Below, in pieces: positions 34,720 to 48,600 of a DNA stretch of 64,000 nucleotides. Within the stretch, counting starts at the first letter, position 1, and each line of letters begins with the position of its first letter. The notes below the pieces were generated by a model. That model was given only the letters and a program-made list of their open reading frames with translations, searched no databases and had not been told where the DNA came from. Both the position numbers and the translations under genes were made by a program. The stretch is from Bullera alba (taxonomy: Eukaryota; Basidiomycota; Tremellomycetes; Tremellales; Bulleraceae): assembly GCA_001600095.1 (NCBI GenBank), contig BCIX01000007.1, positions 930,001 to 994,000 of the forward strand, read 5' to 3'.

Positions 34720-36089
34720 TCAGAAGAACACCTCTAATGATCCTCCGGGCAGGGGGTCCTTCCGCCTTGATTTCCCTTTCTTCCTCCGCACTGAAGGCGA
34801 CTTAGTGATCGCACCGGCATCATTGAGAGAGTCGATTGGATGTCCCTCATCGCTTGCCTGATGGCTTTTCTTTCCCAGGCCAGACTGCCTGCTACTCTGA
34901 GGCTCCATCGCGTCCAGCACCTCGCTCCATGGACCTCTGACCCAACCCTCTCCCCAGCCATTACCGCCGCCGGTCTCTTGAGCCAATTTGAACTTCCGGC
35001 CTGCCCTCTCTCCTGACCTAAAGCAGAAGTTGGATCCGAGGAGGGTGATGAGGAACGAGGGCGAGTTGGCGATGTGTGCCGCCATGTCAATTGGCTCGGG
35101 CCGGTCGTCGAGGTCATCTTGCGCGTTGGGTCCTTCCGATTCCACAGTGGACGTGGTCTGCTGAGCTGGTGCATAGAGCGGTATCCGGAGTTCGAACTGG
35201 GTCCCATCTTTCGGCACCACTCTGACCTTATCATCCGATGAGACAAGAGCGAAAGTCGAAGCTGTCTCTTCGACCACAATCCCAGAGATGCCAACCAGAG
35301 AGGCGTTCCGAGAGGAGATCACTTTGAGGGATATCCCAGTGAAGTCGGCTTTGAGCAATTTCGAGCTGATGGAGTCTATCGACGGAACGGACTTCGGCCA
35401 TCCGGGAACAGAAGCCTGTGTCCGAGTGTTGGAAGACACCGGCCTGGAGGCACCGGTAGTAGTGTCAAGCGAAGCCTGGATGGAAGGTAGTGGTGGGAGA
35501 GCGAACAAGTTGATCAGATACTGCGTATGCAGGTGGTTCAACGGTATTAGCGTGTGGTATCTGTGTGGAATATCAGTATTGGTAATATGTGGTCCGAGAA
35601 TCAAGATAGTCCACTAAAATCATACTCACTCTATCCTGCTACCGCGCTTGACCACTCCGCCCAACCGCTTCTTCACCCGTCTCAGGCCTACCAACCCATC
35701 CTTCTCCATCTCGGCTCTTCTACCCTCCACTTCATCCCTCGCCGCTTTCCTTGCCGAGTCTGAGCCTCTATTCCGCTTCTTCCCTTTGACCAAGCTTGAC
35801 CCACTCGCTTCTGGGGCGGATTCCGCCAGGAAGAGCGACTTGTTGGCGAGTCTATGCGCGTAGGCATTGACATCGAGGGAGAGGAGGTCGGTGAGCTGAG
35901 GTGTGTCCGAAGACTGAGCATAGGGAGTGATCGACTTCTAGAAAAAGGTCGTATCAGTCAAATGCCATGGGTAGCGGTTTGGTCGGTCAGACTCACCTGG
36001 ATATCCTTGGCTAGAGGTCGATACAAGTCCATCTGGTCTTTCGGTACCGATGGACCCGCTCCAGGCGTAGAAGCCCCGCTGGTAGACAT
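34720..36089 (-). CDS. POP4: RNase P/MRP subunit POP4 (Rpp29)
   Basis: Protein subunit shared by nuclear RNase P and RNase MRP, which process tRNA 5' ends and rRNA precursors. The ATG at 36089 starts MSTSGASTPGAGPSVPKDQ. A helical middle region has GSSLVKGKKRNRG and a basic stretch. The last exon carries the Sm-like Rpp29 barrel: SSKLLKADFTGISLKVISSR, NASLVGISGIVVEETASTF, DDKVRVVPKDGTQFELRIPL and LLGSNFCFRSGERAGRKFK, which match the family's KADFHG, GxxGIVxxET, and GSxFxxRSxxRxxRKFK blocks. A C-terminal basic tail of about 90 residues is extra and low complexity. Two introns are seen. Divergent from BUD6, 433 bp apart. Confidence 0.9.
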
Positions 36090-36522
36090 TGTCTGGTGGT
36101 ATCGGCTAACGAACGAGCTTGTACTCGCTCTCACTCTCAAGACGTGTCGTGTATACAACACAGAGGACCAACAGAGAATGGAGAACCTGCTCTTCGGCTC
36201 TGGGTGAATTTGCTATTCAACTTTGCCGGATTGGTGCCCCGCATTCTCTAGCTTCGCCGTTTTGCTCATCAACTGTGACCATCCCCATCCTATGTTCCTT
36301 TGCTTCTGATCACTCGCCATTGGTCTGAAGAGCGTGTGCTACGCTTCAGCGAAGGAGGACGCGTCGGAGGCTCGGAGACACGGTTTCACTTGACGACTCT
36401 TCCTTTTTCTCGTACTGCCTTCAAGTCTTTTGGACGAGTAATACTTAACGCATCCGACGCGACGACATCAATTCCACCTTGATCGATAGCTATATCAACA
36501 ACGCTTGCCCCACTTCGGCACG
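36090..36522. promoter_or_regulatory. Divergent promoter between POP4 and BUD6
   Basis: 433 bp between two start codons. No known binding site was recognised. Confidence 0.4.
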
Positions 36523-39500
36523 ATGTCACGACCGCCCATCTCCTATCCATCGCCTCTGGTGGGGACCTCAAATCTAGTACCCGTAGCTCCGCATACCAAT
36601 CCGGGATATCACTCGAGGCCATCACTCGAGCCGAGCCCGGTATCAGGACCGAGCGAGAGACGGCCAAGTCATTCTTCCTCCCGACAAGTCAGCGGGCCGA
36701 GCAGTCGGCATGGTGTGAGTGTACCCGGAGATGTGCCAATCCAAGAAGTCATCGCCGCAGAGGGACGGAGCTGATGTTATGCTGAGCGTAGACCGGCTCA
36801 CTCGATTCGGAGATCACAAGGTTGTTGGTGACTACCAAGCAGATGCTACAAGGATTGGAGGCTTGGGCAGTGGGTAATCTGGACGAGGACGGAGTGAGTG
36901 CGCGTGGCTGGTGGTCTGTGTTGTGAGACTAACGAGCATCGGTGTTTAGGTCAGCGATATCTATGTGAAGCTGGGCAATGGATTTGAGCAGTGTACGACG
37001 TCGTTCCAGCGTGCGGGTATCGCTACCGAGTGAGTCGATGCCAGAAGGTCTGAGAAGAGATGCTCAGCTCATGAACGTTCCAGCGAGCTCGAAAGTATCC
37101 CCTCCGACCTTAGACTGTGCTTAGAGCAATGCCTCTCGGAAGATCCATCACAGGAAACGTTGAACGTCTACCTCCCCAACATACGCAATATCATAGTCAG
37201 CCTCCTCAACGGGTTGAAGCAGAAGCAGTCGGCCTATAAGCGGTTGATGACGGAAAGGCAGCAGTCGGACACGCCTCTCCCTATACAACCGAGAGCGTTA
37301 CCTCGAGCGGACCTGTCAACCGATTCGCGGTTATCAGCTCGTTCAGGCAATTCCTCCATGTCCCAAGGCTCGACAAGCCCAGCTTCGATCTCCTCGGGGC
37401 TGCCCATCCCCAGGATCCCGTCGTCACAGGCGTTGTCGGAGAGAGCTCGACAGGGACTACCCTCACGGCCCGCACCTCCCGATGCGTTTCGTCCGCCGAG
37501 GAGGATACCAGAGCCACCGAGGAGATCAGTGTCGCCCCAGCCACAACCACAACCTCAGTCTTCACCTTTCATCCCTCACGAGCGTGTCTCCTCGACATCA
37601 TCATCTGCGCAGGAATTACCTCATCTCGTCCGACACCAGCTCACCGACAACCCAGTTCCGCCCGCTGGCCCACAAAGACAGAATTCAAGTACACCCCCTC
37701 CAGCAGTTCCACCGAAGCCTGCACCTCCTCACCCGGATCGATTCTCCAGGGACAGCTTTGGCAACTCGAGGATTTCTCGTTTCTCAGCCGATTCCGATGT
37801 CACAAATGGCTCACCAATCAGATCACCAACGGCCCAAACGCCCAAATCTCAGAAAAGCCCAGCCAAGTCGCTGGCAAGTCTGCCCGAGGCCAATGAGGGA
37901 ACGGATCAAAGTCGCCGGTCTTCCGAACACAGCCTTCCTCCTACCCTCCCACCTCTTTTACCGACGCTCAATCTACCATCATCGTCGATGCTGTTTCCAG
38001 ACCCCCCCGGTGCGGATCTGACAACCCCTGTGGAAGCCATTCCGGACGTTCCGCCAGAGACCCGGGCCACGCTCGCCGCTTTGGGTCGATCGGATGCTTT
38101 GGAAAGGAGAGCTTCCAAACGGTTTTCCTCGTATACATTCAACAAACTCCCCGGGTCACCCAGTCACAAGAAAGCCGCTTCGGTCGGCAGTCCGCAGAGG
38201 CCTATGCGCCGTGTGGACAGACCGCCCCCATTGCCGTCTCTGCCCGAGTCGTTGGCTGGGAGCAATCTGGCAGCAGCGATGAATGGCGAAGATGTCTCTA
38301 GGGCTCTTACACCGCCACCTCGTTCGGATCTCCTACTGCCCAGCGCCGACGACAGGGACCACCCCTCTTCAAGTCCGGCATCCATCATGACGGATAGATC
38401 GGACGGTTCGACAGGATCCGTGAGGAGAGTCAAGACTCCAGAACCGGCAGAACCATCGGCTCAAGCGACACCGCGACCAGTAGGAGGTCAGTCGTCGGCT
38501 TCCATACCGGCGACCCAGGCGGCGGCAGACTCGCTCAGCTTGTTCTTGCAAATTGGACGCCAAGTCAAGAAAGCGACCGTCGAGTTGCCCATCTCGCTGT
38601 CTTCGCTAAGACTCTTGTTCATGGAGCGATTCGAGTACGATCCTGGGATGGAAGACTTTCCGGACGTATACATGCGAGACACGAAGACTGGGGTCCAGTT
38701 CGAGCTGGAAGACATGGAAGACTTGAAAGAGGGTTGTGTGTTGTCTCTCAATATCGAGCGTGAGTTGATCGACTTTCTGGATGTACCCCGTCGTAGCCAC
38801 TGACAACGGCTTTTCAGCCCTCGATCAGGTCAAGCAGCATTTCGACATTGCTTTCAATTCCATGACACAAGAGCTGAAAGAGTTAAAGACGGCGTTGGAC
38901 CACTCAAGGAGGATATCAACCTCGCCAAATTCCGCCTTTCTGGCCGTTTCACCCTCATCCCAAGCCATATCGAGGATACCCCTTGTCCGGACGGAGTCCT
39001 CCAGGCCGTCATCCCCTTCGCCGAGGAGCAACAACGCGCCTTTGGTCGGACCTCAGCGGGAAGCAGAGCTGCGAGCGCAGTATGACGAGGTGCAGTCGCT
39101 CAGGCGGGATCTCGCGGTGATGCGGCAGATCCACGTCGACTTCTTGGCAGAGACGAAGGAGGTATTCGGCAAATTGCGCAAAGAGAACAATGGCATGCGA
39201 GACCTGGTCAAGACCAAGATTGGGGGTAGTCGAGCGTTATTGGACAATTCCCGGATCAAGCTCGATTCCCTCAGCACAGAGACGATCCAGGCCGTGGAGG
39301 AGATTTCGGATATCATCGACGCAGCGAGGTTGGACGCCTCGAAGCGGTTCGTCACGCCGTCGAGAACGCAGTGGGCCAGTATCAGGGCGGACTTCAAAAA
39401 GGCCTCCGAGATGGTAGAGTCGTTTGCGACCGAGGTGACGACGTCGGAACCGACTTGGAGGGCGACATGGCACCAAGAACTCAGTAGGGTAATGGAGGAG

Positions 39501-40211
39501 CAGAGACTGTTGCCCCACTGGACCAAGTTGACAGAGGATCTCAAGAACGACATTAAGGACGCGGAAGGGATGTTGCAGAATCTGCAAGATTTTGTGGATC
39601 AACGCACCACTGCGGGAGGTGGGCAAGGTCAAGCGGGATCAGGACAGAGTGTGACCTTGAGATCGACACCCAAGGGGTTCAGACCGCCAAGTCCGGATGA
39701 GTCCGGTGGAGGGGGCATCAACCACCTCTTGATGGAGATTCGGACAAAGGAGGCAGATCCGCATCAGAGGTTGAGGGCGATCGAGGCGCAGCAAAAGGCC
39801 AGAGAGAGGGAAAAGGCCAATAAGACCGACGAGTTTAGTGAAGAGTTGGCAGGATTTGTGCAGGGGCGCAAGTTGAAGAAGACGGGTGGAACGGATGAGA
39901 CCGAACGTCAGAGGCAGAGGAGGCATGAGCAGACTTTGAAGAGGATGATGAATCCGGCACCGGAGGGTTCGCCCGGTGGAGGATCAGGTGGAAAGCAGGG
40001 TATGCTCAGTCCTCAAATCACAGGCATGTCCACGAGTAGTGTGGGAGGTGGGATGGGGTCGGCAAGTCCAGTGGGAAGAGGTTCCCGACAAAGTAGCGCC
40101 ACCGTTAATCCCAACTCTGCGACAGCCGGCTCCGGGAGAGAGTCCCGGAATAGCACGACAAGCTCAGTCGATGTCAAGCCGGAGGTAAAGGTGGATGTCA
40201 AAGAAGAGTGA
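36523..40211 (+). CDS. BUD6: Actin-interacting polarity protein BUD6/AIP3
   Basis: Polarisome component and formin co-factor that binds actin monomers and promotes actin-cable assembly at bud sites and septa. The N-terminal AIP3 region is spread over short exons: SEITRLLVTTKQMLQGLEAW, VSDIYVKLGNGFEQCTTSFQ and IVSLLNGLKQKQSAYKRLM. A Pro/Ser-rich linker of about 330 residues follows (PxxP runs such as RRIPEPPRRSVSP). The conserved core comes next: SLSLFLQIGRQVKKATVELP, LRLLFMERFEYDPGMEDFPD and GVQFELEDMEDLKEGCVLSL, then coiled-coil segments (FDIAFNSMTQELKELKTALD, QRREAELRAQYDEVQSLRRD-like stretches) up to about residue 900. The two large open frames are joined by an intron at LNIE|PLDQVKQHF (38762-38817 approx.). 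The tail is Ser/Gly-rich, ending KVDVKEE. About 1,150 residues; longer than yeast Bud6 because of the linker. Confidence 0.87.
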
Positions 40212-40507
40212 AGCAATCAGTTCCGAAAGGACGATGCTACACCGCCTTTGTAGCCGGCCAGCAATTATGATACATCAATTTATACAAATGTAGATGTGAT
40301 TGGGATGAGGTGTTGTGACAAATGACTTGATTGGAGTCTGACGTGCTGTGGTGGTAATGACCGGATTGCCAAATGCGGTTAAACACGAGGCTTGTGATGT
40401 TGGCGTGGTCCATTGGACGCGCTTGCTGTATGGACAAGACTGCACGAAACGGTACGACATGGTTGGGTCATGTTGGGCGAGGGATCCACTTCAGTCGAGG
40501 GCAAGGT

Positions 40508-41565
40508 TTAGCTTGCCTTGACACTGGCTAGTGCTTCCTGAACCTCCCTCAACGCCTTGTCCGCACTGACACTCTCCCTCCTTGGACCTCCATGACCTCC
40601 AATCTTGGTGCCCGTCCTGGGCAGGTGACTGTCCATGATGATCGTTGGGTCATCGTTGCTCGTACTGCTACTTCGGCTGGGGTCCGCCGACGAAGCCTCG
40701 GAATGGGTGGGTAGTCGCTTGATCGAGCTCGAGGTGGGCATTGAGAAATTGAGCACGCCCGAGCCCATTGACTGCCTTGCCCAAGACGAAGACGCAGAGC
40801 CCGTGCGAGAGTGGTGTGTGCCGAGCCTGGCTGTGCTGCCACCTCCGGCTATGGAAGCGCGATGTGGAAGTCCAGCGTTGTTGGACGAGGAGGAGGAGGA
40901 TGACCTCTCGTTCATATTGCCTCTCAGAGGCATAGTGAAGCCGGACAGACCGGAACCTGAGTTGGAAGTCGACATGGACATTGCTCTACCGTGGGAAGCA
41001 GGCGGAAGTCCGGAAATCTCATTGGCGGAAGAGGATGCGAGGAGGTTGGCAAAATTGCCCGAGGTCAATGCTGCGCTGGACATGGAAGATCGGTGACCCA
41101 TCGTTCGTGCGGCGAGAGAGGCGATGATCTGAGCTGCGTCCGGCTTATCGTAAGGTCGGATGGAGGCGGGAGGTAGGAAGACCGCAGGGGGATTGAGCAG
41201 GAGGGATAGGTAGGCTCGTTTCGCTGTGAAGACCGTATCAGTTGTGAGCTGGAACAGGTGGTTCGGAGGGAGGGTAGCTCACCAACAGTGGCATCCGAGA
41301 AGACGACCAGGGCATTGACATCGTCGACCCATTTGATCCTGAAACCTCCTTTCTCCGCCTCGTATTCTTTGAACATTGCCTGAAGGTCGCGCGTCTTGAG
41401 CCTGGTGTATGATCAGCATAGATCCTGCATATCGTCTCTGTTCCGAATGACTGACTCCTTGGCAAAGTTGGACAAATGGAGGATTCGTGTGACTGCTGCG
41501 GAGACCTGGGCATGCGAGGACGATGGGGCGGCTAGGATGGTCCCGTTGGGAAGCGAGATCGACAT
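40508..41565 (-). CDS. R3HCC1L-like protein with RRM-like fold
   Basis: The ATG at 41565 gives MSISLPNGTILAAPSSSHAQ. After an intron with the less usual donor GTCAGT comes FAKELKTRDLQAMFKEY, then GGFRIKWVDDVNALVVF and SDATVAKRAYLSLL, across another intron. This phrase (FKxYExxxGGFxIKWVDDxxALxVF...A..AL) matches the RRM-like domain of R3HCC1/R3HCC1L-type proteins and many fungal homologues. The function of that family is poorly defined; RNA association is only suggested by the fold. The rest, about 200 residues, is Ser-rich and disordered (runs of Ser near NERSSSSSSS) and ends EVQEALASVKAS. I see no R3H motif. Confidence is moderate for the family and high that it is a real gene. Confidence 0.65.
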
Positions 41566-42517
41566 GATGGCGAGTGAGCTGGTGGAGCGCTGCAGATGAG
41601 TCGAGAGATCAAGTGAATTAATTAGTGCCGGTGAAGCTGTGATGTAGCAGCGCGATAATGCAGAGGATGCGGTGGGGTGATTTGACTGGGAGCCGAGTGA
41701 AGAAGGCCAAGGCGGTGATTCAGATGTGACCGTTGCGCGTGACGTGGACGGTGTCTTTGTCCAAGGACGAGCGTATCAAACAGCTCTGGAATGATGATGC
41801 GAGGAGATGGGTCTGAAGGAGATATCAGGTATGGAGAGGGCGAAATGTATCAAGAGTACCTTGACCTTGATGTCGACCGCTGTTCGTGACGAGCTCATCA
41901 CCTGGAGACGCGTTGGCATTACCTCATACCCGGAGTGCCACGTCGCCACTCGGCCAGTCATAACGCCGAAATGCCGAAGATGGCGCGGGGACCCCTGGCT
42001 GTGTTACCCTGAACGCCCCGGCGTCGACCGATACGGTCACATCATCGTCGCACCCAGTCATCCACGCCCGCATTCGTATCTATCTCTCTCAACATCAACC
42101 TTCATTCGAATCACTCGATTGATACCACAACAAACAACCTGTGAGTAGTCTGTCTATCCATCCTCCTCCTCTTCCTCGTCTATGGGTACCCGATGGCCAC
42201 CTTCTCCCGCGAACACGACTGCGCCTGTCGCAGTCGTAGGCTATCCTTTGCCACCCAACACCTCGGACCCGAGGTAGTGCTTCCCAAGCTTCCATCCCAT
42301 TCTTCACGCGGCTTCCCCTCTGTTATCTGGTGGTGAGACTTCCAGCACGTTCTGTGCCAGGCAGCGAACTGTCAGTAGCGGATTGAGCTAGACGAGATGA
42401 TATAAATCGAGGATCTGCGCTGACGATTGGTCTTCCTCTCATTCCGCTTTGTCATCATCGCCTCATCGAGTACCCTTCTCCAGTACACACACCTTACACC
42501 TCTAGCATCGCATCACA
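41566..42517. promoter_or_regulatory. Divergent intergenic region; TATAAAT at 42401-42407 for polyubiquitin
   Basis: 952 bp between the R3HCC1L-like start and the polyubiquitin start. TATAAAT at 42401-42407 sits 111 bp upstream of the polyubiquitin ATG, a good core-promoter position. Further up, cctgtgagtagtctg (about 42139) resembles an intron donor, and ttctccag (about 42476-42483) an acceptor. A 5'-leader intron of about 340 nt is therefore an alternative, as in many fungal polyubiquitin genes. Confidence 0.5.
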
Positions 42518-44236
<1,719 letters not shown>

Positions 44237-45653
44237 ATCGATAGACGATCGGAGTCTGGCAGGTTTGTAGAGAAAGAAAGAATTGCGCTTTGTATATACG
44301 TTGATATTGTACATACAATCTAAATCGATGAATGGAGAAAGTGTCCTCTGTACAAATGGTCGTTGTATTGCCTGTCCTTTGCTGACTCAACGGTCACAGA
44401 GTGATGAGAGCGGAAATGAATGCAAGTGCGACTTGCGAGACGTCAGTCGTGTAAGCGAGTCAATTGGCCCTGAGCTGTTTCTGGCTCTGCTTTCTCTTGT
44501 TCGACTTCGCCGATACACTCTCTCGATTGTACTTCACACATCCACAGTGGCATTATCGAGGGCGACTACCATTAGATGGCTGCAGCACCCAGCTCGACCT
44601 TCATAGCGCTCTGCACCTGCGCTGCGACTATCGCACCTGTCGACTGTCGTAACTGATAGCCGAGAGGTCCCTGCTGTCGTCAGCTGCGGCCAGCATGGCA
44701 TCGCGGCAAGCCGGACTGACCGCCCTGATCCCGGTCGAGCCTGAGACCCATGGTCGAAACGCCTCGACAAGCGTGCGCGCCATCTCTTAAACACACGCTT
44801 TGGTCACCGGGCATTGGCAAGTCCCCCAGTCTAGTCAAGTCCCCCAGTCCACCCGGTTCACCACTAGGCATGGATAGCTCAGGCAAAAGTCAGCTTTGAC
44901 GCGCCCAGATACAATTTCGGAGAATCGGAGGATTACAACCCCATCACTCGATTACACCCCAATTCAAGACGTTTCACCCTATTTTCAAGACTTTCCACCA
45001 CGGACCTCAGTCTTCGGGCTGTAATCGCCATCAGAGGACCGCCGTCAAAAATGACACTCCTGATCATCATTCAAGTAACCCATTCAGTCGCTGATCCGTT
45101 TCTCACGAGTTTGATAAGGCAATCGACGAAACTGACCCCATGGAAATGCTACGTCATGGTCACCCCTCAGCTCGATGCAAAAAACCGGCCAGGTTTTGAT
45201 TGGCCGGAACTGGTCAGGGCGACGAGCCGTGTCCGACGCCATGATCACCTGGTATTCAGGGCTCTGCACCTAGCACACCCCTCGGAACTCGTTTCAGAAC
45301 TACAGCGCATCGATCACTTCGGTCGTCGAGGTGATCGGCGGACTGAGCGCCGAGTGCCTAGAGATGGCAGTGGGCATGAGCGCGTGCTTTGAGCACTCGA
45401 AATTTTGGACCACCTCGCGACATTACCACTGCCTCTTCATCGACGCGTCAGTTCACCATATCCCCCACCTATCTCACTTCCCAAGACTCAGAAAACTGGC
45501 AGTCATTAGGTCGACAAGCAGCTCGTTCCCAAGACGCCCAACTTCAGTCTCCAGTGACCAACCCAGCTCAGCCGTAACCCCACATTGTAAGTCGCCGATG
45601 ATATCATCTGAGATAAGGCTGCGAGACATCGCTAACACATTCCTAGCTCTCCG
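44237..45653. other. 1.4 kb intergenic/5'-leader region
   Basis: It holds the polyubiquitin 3' UTR and the promoter and leader of the endonuclease IV gene. A 14-nt unit CAAGTCCCCCAGTC occurs twice at about 44818-44850. A likely 5'-UTR intron, GTAAGT...GCTAACAC...CCTAG, spans 45587-45646, just before the ATG at 45654. No open frame here has coding character. Confidence 0.5.
45587..45646 (+). other. Probable 5'-UTR intron of the endonuclease IV gene
   Basis: 60-nt segment with GTAAGT donor, GCTAAC branch site and CCTAG acceptor, ending 7 nt before the ATG. All three signals match confirmed coding introns in this window. Confidence 0.6.
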
Positions 45654-48600
45654 ATGGCTCCCGTCCCCCACGGTCACAGCTCTCCGAAACCCCATCCTCC
45701 TCAGCACGGTCCCGGACTTTCAGCTGCTGTATCCCATTCGAAGAAGAAGTCGAAGAGACGGCATCAGAAAATGGAGAGACAAGGAGCCGTCGCCCAAGCA
45801 GGGCCATCCCTTTCGACCGAGACTATGATCGCTTCATCGGCTCCCGCCTCGTCATCGTCGTCAGAGTCATGCGCCCCGGGTCCCTCGAACCATCCGAATG
45901 GTATCGTTTTCCCTCCTCGAGTACGGACTTTGGAAGACGATGCCAGGGACCTCCTGCTTACCCCCCCAAAAAAGAAGAAGAAAGGCGGACCGAAGCGATT
46001 GAGTCCATTTGCAGACCACAGACCGACGAAGAAGGCGAAGACGTCCGTTCAGGAGAATCAGACGGGAAGCCAGATGGTGGTGCTGCCCACTCAGACCACG
46101 GCCGAGAAGGAGGAGGAGACGAAATCGAAGCAGCTCAAGCGGAGCAAGCCGAAGAAGAGGAAGAGGTTCCAATTTGGATGCGACAGAACCGGTTTGGAGC
46201 CAGCAATTCATATGGCAGCACCGTCGACTCTACCAGACCAAACTACCTCCACATCTACGAGTGCACCACCGGCATTACAGATGCCTCCCACGCCGCCTCC
46301 CGATCCATCCCTCCTCCTCGTCTTGAACACACCACAGCTTGATGCAGCGTCATCCAGCGGCGACGGCCAAGTCAGCGACTACTCCAGCGAAGCCAGCACT
46401 TCTTCGTCGAGTCACTCTCGTTCCAACGGGAACACGACGTCGTCATCGAGAAGGGCGAAGCTGCGTACATCATCGAAGACCGCTGTGCAGAACGGCAACC
46501 GCCCGGACCCCCCTACCCTGTCAACTTTGCTGAGCGCAATGTTCGACCCAAGCCTGTCCCCACAAGATCGGCAGGCGATTATGATGTCGCCAGGAGACTC
46601 GAGTCGTACTACCGATGCGAAGTGGAGGATGTATCGTCGCGGACTCCGACACCTGCGTGATGCCGCGACAATGTTAATCGACGCGACCTCTCGCTTCGCA
46701 CCTGAAGACCAGGCTTGTCCGTCTCACGGCGACGGTGTTGTGCCCCAACATACATCTTGGATGCCGGACGACACGCAATCTCTGGCAGACTCGGAATTGG
46801 ACGGATATGTCATCTATCCACCAGGATATGTGCCTCCCAGCACCAAGCAAGCTGGAGATGTCGTCATCGGCCCCAGCGGATCTCCCTCCGTCTCCGTCGA
46901 GCCTGTCATGGGAGCGGAGGAGGTGTCTGACACGGATGTACCGGGCTCTCAGATCGATACCGTCCGTCACGTTCCCCCACCCGCCAACGACTTCATGAAC
47001 TTCGATCCTGATCCGCTGACCGGCATGGACCTAGACGTCGGGGGAAGCGAGAGTTCCGATCTGCAAGCGAGAATCCCAGAGTCGACCGTGGGCATGGGCA
47101 GCGTGTACAACCCCGTCTGCGTATCAGACAGCGAGGACGGCCATGAAATGGAGGAAGACAGCGAGGAGAGCGAGGATGAGAGTACTGGTGAACGAGTGGA
47201 CGATAGCCAAGGAAGTCAAGAAGAGAAAAGCCCCAAGCGGTACACCAGGGCAGACAAGGGCAAAGGACGCGCTGTGCCATACGATAGAAATCCTACCTTC
47301 ACGCCAACCCTCAGCTCGCTCAACTCTCCTAATCGACACAACTACTTTGCCGCTCGCACCTCAGCCTCAGCTATCGCTGATTCGCCCAGACGTAGCAGCG
47401 CTCTTATACCGAGAAGCCTCAAGACCAACCTTCAATCTGCCTCGCCGGTGGCTCAATCTTCCCCGAGCCGTCGCCCTCTGGGTAACGGTTCATCTCTACC
47501 CGTCATCGACTCTTCGCCTTTTGAAGCTTCTCAGGCTTCACAAGCTTCGACTCTACTGGTCACACCATGGCAGAGCGTCGATCGGGCCCCGGCGATGCGA
47601 TGGAATCGCCTCAGCCTCAGCCCAAACACGCCAGATGGTCCCTCAGACCCAAGTCCGTCTGGGCTGCTCGTCCACAAGAAGGCGTCGGGCAGCAAGTCAC
47701 CTCGGCGACTCCTCGCCCCAGAACTATTATCGGCTCGAGCCGGTACTGCGTTTATAATTGTGCCTCGACCAAATAGGTCAGAGTCAGACTCAGACGGTCT
47801 GGTGGTCGACCCAAGTCCTCCGGTCGTCGATCATGAACAGGAGCCTGCAACCTCGAGTCTCAGTGCTCCAGCTCCTCGTCCTCGGAATCCCAGGCCTCAG
47901 TGGGCCCATGTGACGGGTATCCTGTCTCCAGCTCCAAATCAGCCGCGCCCGTCCAATTGGCTGTTCGGCGCTCCCACCGAGCAGTACTCTCGCTCTACCG
48001 CTACACCCCCGACTGCCTCCCGTCCTACCGCAGTACCGCCTGTCCGTGCTACTGCAATACCGCCTTCACCGCCCATAATCCTCGGCCTCGGTTTCTCTCG
48101 GGAGGGGGGTTTCTCGAAGCTAGCCCAGAGGATCCTCGAAGCCGTGAACCACGGTGGAGACATTGCTGCCGCTACCATCACCCTGAACTCTATGAAGAGG
48201 ACGGTCGGTACACCTCTGACGGTAGCTCAGCGGGACAAGGACCTGAGGGAGCGGTTGGAGTTCAGGCAGACAATGGATCTGGTGCGGGAGAAGTGTGAGT
48301 ATACGCAGTGGCCTGACTGTTCCGATAACGAATGCTGACATGATCACCCAGGTCCAAATTTCAAGCTGGTCGCTCATGCCGTCCACACGACCAACCTGGC
48401 TTCAAAAGACCCGTGAGTACAACCCCTGTCACCTAGTAGTCTATTTGTACTGATCGCCAAGTCACTTTCAGACTCGTCATGACCGCGTCGTATCACAGTG
48501 TCGTGACCGAATTGCAGCAGGCGAGGGCACTTGATGTCGAAACTCTGGTCTTTCAGTGAGTCTCACCGACGATAACATACGATGGACGGCGCTCATCTCT

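Noticed and set aside
44283..45392. Short plus-strand frames between polyubiquitin and endonuclease IV
   Set aside because: No coding character or family motif; best read as UTR and promoter.
47143..47757. 204-codon alternate frame inside the endonuclease IV first exon
   Set aside because: It overlaps the much longer 894-codon frame, which continues into the conserved barrel.
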